Assembly: GCA_017744315.1 (NCBI GenBank)
Contig: JAGIBN010000006.1
Location: 149,395 to 213,394, forward strand
Length of the DNA stretch: 64,000 bases
Direction: 5' to 3'
Source of the DNA: Porphyrobacter sp.
GTDB taxonomy: Bacteria; Pseudomonadota; Alphaproteobacteria; Sphingomonadales; Sphingomonadaceae
The stretch's first letter is position 1, and each line of letters opens with the position of its first letter. A program made the translations under genes and the position numbers. The notes below the pieces were generated by a model, which searched no databases, had not been told where the DNA came from, and worked only from the letters and a program-made list of their open reading frames with translations. Below, piece by piece: positions 57,220-64,000 of the stretch.

Positions 57220-59777
57220 TTTGATCCTCCGTTAGCAGGGCCGGGAAGCTCTCCCAGGGACCCGAGCTGGATTTCAGGTTCGGTGCAGCAGACGATCGCG
57301 CCAAGGCGCGCGATGCCCGACCGGACCTCACCGCCGGGAAGCGTCATCGGGTAAGTCCGCCCGTTGTTGAGCGTCACTTCGAGATCGGCGTTGTCAGGCG
57401 CCTCGATCTGGAAAAAGCCGTTATCGTCGGTCTCGCTCCAGATCCCCTTGCCGGTGATCGACGCCCCTCTGACAGGCGAACCATCGGGAGCGGTCAGACG
57501 GCCGAACTTGATCGTGATCCGCGAAACGGCCCAATCGAGATTGGAAACGGTTCCGGGATAGAGACTGACCTTGCGCGCCGAACTGTCGTACGCGAGCAGC
57601 CCCTCTCCGGTCGGACGAATGCGCACATCGTAGGCGCGGTAGGGCGGCAGGGCGAGCGTGAACGGCTCGGCGCCCGTGATGGAGCCGGCCACCTGCTCGT
57701 CGACGAAAACGTCGAAACGATCCTCCTTGCTGGCGCCCTTCACACGCGCGACGATCATGCTTTCGGAGGTTGTCTTTCCGGCGACCTGCACGGAGCCTGC
57801 TCCGGCAATGAGCGTGGTCTGCAAGCCAAGGCTGTACTGCGTCGTGGACGAGCCCTGTCCCTCGCTGTGAACCAGATCGCCCGCGAGCGTGCCGAGGCGA
57901 TGGCGAAACTCGGTCGACCCCACGATATTGTCGCGATCGGGCTGATGATCGTACCCGGCCCCAAGAGCCCACTCCCCCCCTGCAAGCGAAGGACTCCACG
58001 AACCGGAAATCGCCCCAGCCGGACCTTCGCCGAGGTCATCGCCGGTGATCGTCGATGCCCTCATGCCACCGAGCCCGGTGAGCGAGGTGTTGGCCCCAAG
58101 GAAGCGCAAGGAAATGCCCGCGAAGCCCGACGTGCCGCGCTCGGTGGCCGTCGCGTCGCCGCGCATGGTCAGCGTGAATTGGCCCTTCCGCAGCACATCC
58201 CACTCAAGCGCCGGGCCGATACTGTAACGGGCCTCCTGCGTGACATCATCGCGGTAGAAGAAGGTCCCGAGGAAGCGGAAGTTCTCCAGACTGTAGGAGA
58301 CCACGCCCCCCACCTGGGAATAGCTCCCGCTCTGCCAGAACGAGTCCGGGAGGCTTGCGGCCGAGCCGGGAGCGTCGGGAGCCAGGGTCGGCCCTCCGTC
58401 GAATTCGTCGGCCTCGATCCGGCGGAGGTCGAAGTTGAAGTTCAACCGCGAGTTGCCGCCTGACATTATCTGCAGCACACCGCCGTAGGTCCCCGAGATG
58501 TTCGCTACCGCCGCCGCGCGCACCTGCACGACATCGGTCAGGAGGATTGCAGCGATCTCGGCGGAAGCCGTCTCGTCCGTGGCTTCGACCCCACCTTCGA
58601 TCACCCAGCTCTTGTTCAATCGGTGAGCGACGCCGCCCTGGAAATAGGGGCGATCGGAAACGTCCAGCGAACGGCTCTCCGATGCATCGATAAGCATGCC
58701 GCCAAAAGCGAAGAAGTCGGTCCGCCCTTCCGAAGGCACGCGGCGGCTCTTGTTGAAGAACCGCCGCTCTTCGCGGGCTGGTTGGCCCGGCTCTTCGATG
58801 CGCAAGATGATGTCGTAGGCTCCATCGGGCAGCGAGGAGGTGTCGAGTTGCTGGTTGCCCGCCTCGTAAATGGCCGAGCTGAGCACCCTCCCATCGCGCA
58901 CGATATCGACCCGCGCGCGTTGCTGCAGGTAGACCACGACCGGGCTGCCGAGCAGCACGTCCTTGTCGAGCCGCGTGTCGATCTGCGTTCCGATGCCCGC
59001 TCCCAGCAGCTTGCGCCGCCCGGAAATGTCGTTGCCCGGGGCCCACAGGGCGCCGGCGGAGTAGCGCAGACCAGGGCGATCCCACTCGAGGGCGATCTGT
59101 TCCGCTCCGAAACCGAGTTCGCTGGCATAGGACAAGTCGGCACGCAGGCGCCGCTCGCCGTTGCCGATGACGATGCTATCCTGGAAGTTGTAGTAGCTCG
59201 ACCCGTCGCCCAATCGGCCGGACATGACCGCGCCGATCGAGTTGATCATGGCCAAGCCGCCTTCCGGCTCGGGCAAATACTCGTCCGCGACCGTCTCGTT
59301 CACGGCCACGAAGCGGGGGTTCAGAAAGATGTCGAGGCGGAAGTGGTTGCGGTCGAAGATCACGCCGACGACATCGGGGTTGAGCTCGCCGCACTTGGCC
59401 GGATCGGTGTTGGCCGAACAAGCAAGGGCGGCGTTGGCTGGAAGGTTGCCGGCGGAAAGCGCTGTCTTGACCGCGGCCGGGTCGGAGAGTTCCGGAAGCA
59501 GCGCCAGCATCGACGCGGGCTCAATAAAGCTGATCGCGCCCGGAACGGCGTTGATCTTTGCCTCACCCCTTCGCACGCCTCCGAAGTAGACGTCCACCAA
59601 CAGGACCTGGCTTTCGGTCAGGTCAGAAAATCCCTCAGGCTCCCCGACCAGGATCGCCAGGCTGTGAGCCTCCTTCGCCTGGGCCGGCTGAAGCCACACT
59701 CCCGCCGAGAGGATCGTGCAGCACAAGGCCATCCCTCGAAGCGAAGCGCGGGTGCCGATCGGGCGGAACCTGGCCAC
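57216..59777 (-). CDS. Outer-membrane usher, locus 2
   Basis: 853 residues with a signal peptide (ending QPAQA). The barrel contains LPDGAYDIILRIEEPGQPAREE, the usher core, and the C-terminal domain has ITGKGIWSETDDNGFFQIEAP. Its NTD has an extra cysteine pair (ALACSANTDPAKCGE). It is clearly diverged from the locus-1 usher, so the two loci were likely acquired or duplicated long ago. It follows the minor pilin gene by 13 nt. Confidence 0.87.
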   Translation of the reverse strand: MARFRPIGTRASLRGMALCCTILSAGVWLQPAQAKEAHSLAILVGEPEGFSDLTESQVLLVDVYFGGVRRGEAKINAVPGAISFIEPASMLALLPELSDPAAVKTALSAGNLPANAALACSANTDPAKCGELNPDVVGVIFDRNHFRLDIFLNPRFVAVNETVADEYLPEPEGGLAMINSIGAVMSGRLGDGSSYYNFQDSIVIGNGERRLRADLSYASELGFGAEQIALEWDRPGLRYSAGALWAPGNDISGRRKLLGAGIGTQIDTRLDKDVLLGSPVVVYLQQRARVDIVRDGRVLSSAIYEAGNQQLDTSSLPDGAYDIILRIEEPGQPAREERRFFNKSRRVPSEGRTDFFAFGGMLIDASESRSLDVSDRPYFQGGVAHRLNKSWVIEGGVEATDETASAEIAAILLTDVVQVRAAAVANISGTYGGVLQIMSGGNSRLNFNFDLRRIEADEFDGGPTLAPDAPGSAASLPDSFWQSGSYSQVGGVVSYSLENFRFLGTFFYRDDVTQEARYSIGPALEWDVLRKGQFTLTMRGDATATERGTSGFAGISLRFLGANTSLTGLGGMRASTITGDDLGEGPAGAISGSWSPSLAGGEWALGAGYDHQPDRDNIVGSTEFRHRLGTLAGDLVHSEGQGSSTTQYSLGLQTTLIAGAGSVQVAGKTTSESMIVARVKGASKEDRFDVFVDEQVAGSITGAEPFTLALPPYRAYDVRIRPTGEGLLAYDSSARKVSLYPGTVSNLDWAVSRITIKFGRLTAPDGSPVRGASITGKGIWSETDDNGFFQIEAPDNADLEVTLNNGRTYPMTLPGGEVRSGIARLGAIVCCTEPEIQLGSLGELPGPANGGSK

Positions 59778-59790
59778 GGCTAGCCTCGAC

Positions 59791-60282
59791 TCACTCCGGC
59801 ACGATCGTGATTTGCAAGGTGCCCGTGTAATTGCCGGCCGTGGCAGCGGCGGCCTGGGTCCCGCGGATGATCACGATAAGCGTGGCGGTGCCATTGGTCT
59901 GGAAAGTGCAACCGTTGAATAGCGCGCTGTTGTCGTACCCGGGCGAAAGAACGTTCGCCGTGAGTTGAGTGCCGGCGGTCTGGCTGGCCGCATCGGCCCA
60001 TTGCACCTCGTAGGCGAGCGTCCTTGCCCCGGATGCCAGCGTAAAGGCGTTTCCAGTCCCGCTGCCGGTCGCGCGGACACCATAGCCGAGCGCGGTAAAG
60101 CCCTGCCTGCTGTAGGCGCAGACGTTCTGCCTCATCGTCTGGTCGGCGGCAGTACTGAGAGTTCCGAAAGTCACGTCGGAAAGCATGCTGATCCGCGCAT
60201 CCGCTTGCGCCGGTGCTTCCGCCAGCAGGGCGATCAGGGCGGCTGCTACCGCTCCCGCGCTAAGGGGTTTCCCCGAGATCAT
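59791..60282 (-). CDS. Spore-coat-U-type minor pilin, locus 2
   Basis: 163 residues from the ATG at 60282, with a signal peptide (ending EAPAQA). ARISMLSDVTFGTLS begins the domain, cysteines occur in NVCAYSR and NGCTF, and the last strand is YTGTLQITIVPE. It lies between the major pilin and the usher genes, behind a hairpin at 60331-60365, so it is probably less expressed than the major pilin. Confidence 0.8.
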   Translation of the reverse strand: MISGKPLSAGAVAAALIALLAEAPAQADARISMLSDVTFGTLSTAADQTMRQNVCAYSRQGFTALGYGVRATGSGTGNAFTLASGARTLAYEVQWADAASQTAGTQLTANVLSPGYDNSALFNGCTFQTNGTATLIVIIRGTQAAAATAGNYTGTLQITIVPE

Positions 60283-60330
60283 GGTTAACGATATGGAGAA
60301 ACATGGTAAATTTTCGGTTACCACATAAGC

Positions 60331-60365
60331 AAAGCCCGCCCCGAACATGAGTGTTCGGAGCGGGC
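60331..60365 (-). terminator. Hairpin between major and minor pilin genes
   Basis: On the - strand GCCCGCTCCGAACA pairs with TGTTCGGGGCGGGC around a short loop, followed by TTTGCTT. The U-tract is weak, so partial termination (attenuation) fits, allowing the major pilin to outnumber downstream products. Confidence 0.7.
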
Positions 60366-60386
60366 CAGGAATTTGTTATTGAACTG

Positions 60387-60953
60387 TTATTGTGGCGTGA
60401 CGAGAAGCGTTAACGTGCCGGTGTGGCTAACGCCTGCAGACATCGCGAGAAGGTCCGTGCTTGCGATGCCCACGATCAGGCTGGCCGTTGTAGTCGGCGA
60501 AACCGAACACGTCTGATTGAGCGCGCCGGAAGTCATCGAAGTCGAAGCCGTGCCCGAAGCAAGCGCCGTACCGGTCGTCTGGCCGCTGCTAGCAGCCCAT
60601 TGTACGGTATACGGCACGATTGAAGTACCGTTCACCAGCGTGAAAGCGCTTCCAGCTCCGCTGCCGGTAGCGGTAATGGTGTACGCCTTGGTAGCGGTAT
60701 TGCTCCAAACGCAGACGTTCTGATTGGCCGAGGCGTTGACCGACGGATCCACGGCACTGAACGTAACGTCGGCAAGCCCGGTGATGCGTGCGCGGTTCGC
60801 CACAGAGGCCGTGATGACGACGCTGCCGGTGGAGGTGGCGCCCAGGTTACCTTGGGAAGCAGCCGAGGCCGCCGAACCCAGGAAAGTCGTGGCGAGAGCA
60901 CCCAGCACCATGAGATGCTTGCCGGCGCGCGCCTTATGGAACTGAATGATCAT
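60387..60953 (-). CDS. Spore-coat-U-type major pilin, locus 2
   Basis: 188 residues with a signal peptide (MIIQFHKARAGKHLM to about residue 31). The mature domain starts GNLGATSTGSVVITASVANR and has a disulfide pair (NVCVWS and NQTCSV). It is very rich in Ser, Thr and Ala and ends HTGTLTLLVTPQ. It is the first gene of the pilin-pilin-usher-chaperone operon, with TACGTAG elements upstream and an attenuating hairpin downstream, as expected for a major subunit. Confidence 0.82.
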   Translation of the reverse strand: MIIQFHKARAGKHLMVLGALATTFLGSAASAASQGNLGATSTGSVVITASVANRARITGLADVTFSAVDPSVNASANQNVCVWSNTATKAYTITATGSGAGSAFTLVNGTSIVPYTVQWAASSGQTTGTALASGTASTSMTSGALNQTCSVSPTTTASLIVGIASTDLLAMSAGVSHTGTLTLLVTPQ

Positions 60954-60978
60954 GCGTTTGGTCCCCTAAACCGATCTT

Positions 60979-61011
60979 CTACGTAGTATTACGCAAGGGG
61001 TTTTTACGTAG
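60979..61011. promoter_or_regulatory. Paired TACGTAG elements upstream of locus-2 major pilin
   Basis: A perfect palindrome CTACGTAG (60979-60986) and a second TACGTAG (61005-61011) have centres 25 bases apart. TTACGCAAGG lies between them. They are 26-58 nt upstream of the pilin start, where an activator would bind. The LuxR-type regulator at 53592-54218 is a candidate. Confidence 0.5.
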
Positions 61012-61044
61012 TTTAGGTTAATAACCCGTTTGTCATGATCATCC

Positions 61045-61995
61045 TTAGGCCCACTCGGGATCCTCGGTGAAAACGATCGTCAGCCACTGATGCGGGCCGT
61101 CGCCGCCGATCGCCTCGCCAACTTTGTCGCGCAAAGCGTCCCATTCGGCCATCGCGCGCGGCGCGCCGCCCGGCCTCAGGATGAAGTAGACCTCGATGTT
61201 ATGCGAGCGGCCCACCTTGGCGACGTAGGCGCGATAGGTGAGGAAGCCCTGCTCGGCCACGAAGCGCGCGCTGACCTCATCGACCCGCTGCTTGAGCTCT
61301 GCCGGTGTGACGAGGAGGATGTCCGACAGCGCCCTGCGCACGCTCGATATCGGCAGGGGAATGACAACCAGGCAGATCAGCGTCAGGGCGGCGGGGTCGA
61401 TGTAGGGCGAAAGCCATTGGAGCGAGGTCCCTTGCACCGCCAGGCCGAGACCAAAGGCGACCAGCAGCGCGGCGGCGATGCAGCCCGACATGATCCAGGA
61501 CCTGATGTCGAGGCGGATGAAGTCCGAGCCGAGATGCCGGTTGGCCCGCGCCTCGATCGTCGCAACCGTCGCGCAGATCGCGAGCGTAATCCCGGCATAA
61601 AGTATCGCCAGGCTGAACTGGAGATCGCGGCCGCCTTCGAGCAGGCTGCTCACGGCGTTGAACAAGGCATAGACGGCCACGCCCATGAGCATCAGGCCAT
61701 TCATCGCCAGCACGATCGGCTCAAGATGCCAGAAACCCATGGTGAACCGCTCACGCAATCGGGGCGGAAGTTCGGTCGACTGCGCGTAGGCGGTGATCAG
61801 GTTGACCACGACAAGGGAAAGCAAGCTCATCCCGGCGTCGATGATCGCATAGATCCCTTCGAACATGATCGAGAAGGAACCGGAAGCGAGACCAAGGATG
61901 ATACCGACGACCGCGACCGTCAAAGTTGCGGCGATCGAGGCCCGCAACACATTGCCTTCCTCGCGAAAGTCAAAAATCCTCGAGCGTCGGGTCAT
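61045..61995 (-). CDS. CDF-like cation transporter, divergent
   Basis: 316 residues with about six membrane segments and a cytoplasmic C-terminal domain (LTYRAYVAKVGRSHNIEVYFI), matching the cation diffusion facilitator fold. The usual DxxxD/HxxxD metal site is altered: in the second segment Asp53 is followed four residues later by Ser57, and in the fifth Asp163 is followed by Trp167. It may transport another substrate or be a divergent metal exporter. It is convergent with the pilin promoter region and divergent from the GNAT gene. Confidence 0.75.
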   Translation of the reverse strand: MTRRSRIFDFREEGNVLRASIAATLTVAVVGIILGLASGSFSIMFEGIYAIIDAGMSLLSLVVVNLITAYAQSTELPPRLRERFTMGFWHLEPIVLAMNGLMLMGVAVYALFNAVSSLLEGGRDLQFSLAILYAGITLAICATVATIEARANRHLGSDFIRLDIRSWIMSGCIAAALLVAFGLGLAVQGTSLQWLSPYIDPAALTLICLVVIPLPISSVRRALSDILLVTPAELKQRVDEVSARFVAEQGFLTYRAYVAKVGRSHNIEVYFILRPGGAPRAMAEWDALRDKVGEAIGGDGPHQWLTIVFTEDPEWA

Positions 61996-62128
61996 TGGCC
62001 CCCAGCATCAATTCGGTGCGTGACGACGCCCAACCAATCACGTCTTTCGTGACACGGGGATCGGGGAAACTCCCGAGATGCCGAGAATTCCAAGGATCGG
62101 CATTCGATCGCAATGCTAAGGGCGTTTC

Positions 62129-62611
62129 ATGCAAATTCGAAAAGCCACCCTCGACGACGCCGAAGCCATTCTTGGGATCATCCTGCCGACGATCCGAGAA
62201 GGCGCAACTTATGCGCTCGATCCCAACATGACCGCCGCCCAGGCGATTGATTACTGGATGTCTCCCGACAAGAAGACATTCGTCGCCGTCGATGAGGACG
62301 TAATCGTCGGCACCTACTACCTGCGGCCCAACCAGGCAGGCGGCGGCGATCACGTCTGCAACTGCGGTTATATGACCAGTGCTGCGGCGACGGGACGGGG
62401 CATCGCACGCCGGATGTGCGAGCACTCGCTGCAGCAAGCTCGGGACAGCGGTTATCGGGCGATGCAGTTCAACTTCGTTGTGAGCACCAACGAGCGCGCT
62501 GTGCGGCTTTGGCAGTCGCTCGGGTTTGAGATCGTGGGCCGACTGCCGGGAGCGTTTCGCCATCCCGAACGGGGGTTTGTTGACGCACTGGTGATGTATC
62601 AAGCGCTTTAA
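62129..62611 (+). CDS. GNAT family N-acetyltransferase
   Basis: 160 residues with the GNAT fold: MQIRKATLDDAEAILGII at the start, the acetyl-CoA loop ATGRGIARRMCEHSLQQAR (Q/RxxGxG/A variant), and the C-terminal AVRLWQSLGFEIVGRLPGAF. It transfers acetyl from acetyl-CoA to an amine; the substrate is unknown. It is a single gene, divergent from the transporter with 133 nt between them. Confidence 0.88.
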   Translation: MQIRKATLDDAEAILGIILPTIREGATYALDPNMTAAQAIDYWMSPDKKTFVAVDEDVIVGTYYLRPNQAGGGDHVCNCGYMTSAAATGRGIARRMCEHSLQQARDSGYRAMQFNFVVSTNERAVRLWQSLGFEIVGRLPGAFRHPERGFVDALVMYQAL

Positions 62612-62660
62612 GCCTGAACGATCCGACCTGAAGGCTCCTTCGCCTGGCATTCAGCGACAC

Positions 62661-62687
62661 AAAGAGCCCTCCCGTATGGGAGGGCTC
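62661..62687 (-). terminator. Rho-independent terminator of the partial TonB receptor
   Basis: GAGCCCTCCC and GGGAGGGCTC form a perfect 10-bp stem with a 4-nt loop. On the - strand TTTGTGTC follows. It lies 23 nt after the receptor stop and also faces the end of the GNAT gene. Confidence 0.8.
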
Positions 62688-62710
62688 GAATGTGCGTCGT
62701 GCAGCTCCGA

Positions 62711-64000
62711 TCAGAACCGGGCGTTGGCCCCCAGATAGAAACGGCGGCCATTGGTGTCGTGAGCGCTCAGGAAACTGCCGCCCCGAAGCTGGCCGTTCTG
62801 AGCCGCGGTCACCTCGTCCACCGCGTTGTTGTAGTTTCCAATCGGAGGGCGCTTGTTGAGCAAGTTGTCGATGCCAAAGCGTAGGCCGATATCGTCGGTC
62901 AGCTGGTAGCTCGTGTTCAGGCTGAACAGGCTGTAGCTCGGCCAGCCGCTCTGGGTCGGAGTACCGCCCGGAACCGAGGCTTCGCCGTTATCCTCGAGGC
63001 CCGGGTAATACTGCCACTGCAATGAAACCCGCGCCGGCCCCCAACCGTACCCGACCGTCGTGAAGACCCGGTACTTGAAGACGTTTGCGTTCAAGCCGTT
63101 CTCGGTCGAGCCGGCGGTCCCGACATAGTCGATCAGCGGAAGAGCCGGGTAGAGAGCGGAGCTTTCGAAATCCAACTGGTAGTTGAGCACGCTGTTGAGC
63201 GTGCGCGTGCCCGGACCGATATCGTGACCCCAATCGAGCTGAGCATCGATACCCGACAGATGGACCCGGCCATCGTTGGTGTAAGTCGTCTGGACATTCC
63301 CCAACGCGCCGGTGCCATTGCGCGGTACACCTTGGCAGAACGGATTGGCGGCGGCGGCATTGGCCGCCGCGACCGAACCTGCAGCCCCATTGACCAGCGA
63401 ATTGAACTGCGGATCGAAGCATTGCTGCAAAGCCGCGCCGACCGTCTGGGCGCCGATGGCATCCTTGATGGTGATGTCGTACCAATCGACCGAGAGGCGC
63501 AGGCGCGAAAGGGCACCGCTGCTCAAGGGTGACTGGATCACCACCCCTGCGGTCCAGGTGTCGGCCGTCTCCGGCTTCAGGTTCGGATTGCCGACCAGGG
63601 TCGGGAACGCGAAACCGCCGCTGCCGGTCGCCTGCGGATTGGTGACAACGCCAAGCGTCGGCGAACCGTAGTAGAGGAACGAGGCGTCCGGCCCAGCCTG
63701 AGCCATCAGCGCGCGACAGACCGCCTCCACATCCAGCGCGCCCGCAGCCCCGCCCGAGTTTGCCGCGGGGTTGGCCGAAAACACGTTCGGGTTGAGCGTC
63801 GAACAGACATCGCCGCGGTTGTTGCCCCCGAAAGTCTGCTGGGCCGAGAGGAACAGCTCGCCGATGTTCGGAGCGCGTTCTGCGCGGTTGTAGCCGCCAC
63901 GGAAACGCAGCCAGTCGTTGACCGCCCAGTCACCCAGCAGCTTGTAGGTCCAGCTGGTGCCAGTGGTGTTGTAGTTCGACATACGGCCGCCGAGTTCCAG
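62711..64000 (-). CDS. TonB-dependent receptor, 5' end beyond the window
   Basis: The last 429 residues of a TonB-dependent barrel. RAERAPNIGELFLSAQQTFGG, a disulfide-rich loop (DVCSTLNPN) and DSPxxxGxxNxxxxR-like segments lead to the C-terminal strand GRRFYLGANARF. The reading frame is open through the window edge. It resembles the receptor at 42393-45329 (RSVRAPNIGELF in both), so the two belong to one expanded family. The ligand is unknown. Confidence 0.88.
   Translation of the reverse strand: MELGGRMSNYNTTGTSWTYKLLGDWAVNDWLRFRGGYNRAERAPNIGELFLSAQQTFGGNNRGDVCSTLNPNVFSANPAANSGGAAGALDVEAVCRALMAQAGPDASFLYYGSPTLGVVTNPQATGSGGFAFPTLVGNPNLKPETADTWTAGVVIQSPLSSGALSRLRLSVDWYDITIKDAIGAQTVGAALQQCFDPQFNSLVNGAAGSVAAANAAAANPFCQGVPRNGTGALGNVQTTYTNDGRVHLSGIDAQLDWGHDIGPGTRTLNSVLNYQLDFESSALYPALPLIDYVGTAGSTENGLNANVFKYRVFTTVGYGWGPARVSLQWQYYPGLEDNGEASVPGGTPTQSGWPSYSLFSLNTSYQLTDDIGLRFGIDNLLNKRPPIGNYNNAVDEVTAAQNGQLRGGSFLSAHDTNGRRFYLGANARF

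Overview
The window is high-GC DNA (about two thirds G+C by eye) from a Gram-negative bacterium. It most likely belongs to the Sphingomonadales (Erythrobacter, Novosphingobium or Sphingobium relatives). The reasons are three TonB-dependent receptors, isoquinoline-1-oxidoreductase-type molybdenum hydroxylase genes, an orphan flavin-dependent halogenase, spore-coat-U pilins, and palindromic repeats built on the core AATCCTCCCCG. I saw no rRNA, tRNA, CRISPR array, transposase or phage gene.

Left part (1-13241, + strand). After a small DksA/TraR-type zinc-finger gene comes an unbroken run of eleven genes, with overlaps or gaps of at most 9 nt. It starts with a two-subunit PEP-synthase-like phosphotransferase that resembles phenylphosphate synthase. 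A biotin carrier protein, a carboxyltransferase and a HAD phosphatase follow. This set matches the phosphorylate-carboxylate-dephosphorylate logic known for acetovanillone-type aromatic ketones (Acv of Sphingobium, Hpe of Rhodococcus). The same operon continues with methylmalonyl-CoA epimerase, methylmalonyl-CoA mutase, biotin synthase, an LprI-like protein, an acyl-CoA carboxylase alpha subunit and a tandem NTF2-like protein. I read it as one unit for aryl-ketone activation and C3-CoA disposal; the substrate is inferred.

Middle left (13247-25299, mostly - strand). A molybdenum hydroxylase (small 2Fe-2S and large Mo subunits) has a divergent MarR regulator. A tannase/feruloyl-esterase-like hydrolase is followed by XdhC and MobA-like maturation genes. 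A periplasmic PQQ-dehydrogenase with a fused cytochrome c domain is preceded in its operon by three tandem secreted NTF2-like paralogues. Together these suggest catabolism of plant-derived aromatics.

Centre (25678-45329). A TetR gene with a clear palindromic operator heads a MacAB/NodT tripartite efflux operon. Then come a DUF2946-like protein, a TonB receptor and a PepSY reductase-like membrane protein; a Phd/VapC toxin-antitoxin pair; a Kef-type antiporter and a porin separated by a strong terminator; a halogenase; an unexplained AT-rich stretch; two small envelope proteins; and a 978-residue TonB receptor.

Right part (45542-61000). Two archaic (Csu-like) chaperone-usher pilus loci flank a signalling block of LuxR-type regulator, Hpt protein, PAS histidine kinase and single-domain receiver. 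The first locus is split by a sulfatase gene and contains a 56-residue small gene and a probable CTG-started tip adhesin. The window ends with a divergent CDF-like transporter, a GNAT acetyltransferase and a TonB receptor cut by the window edge.
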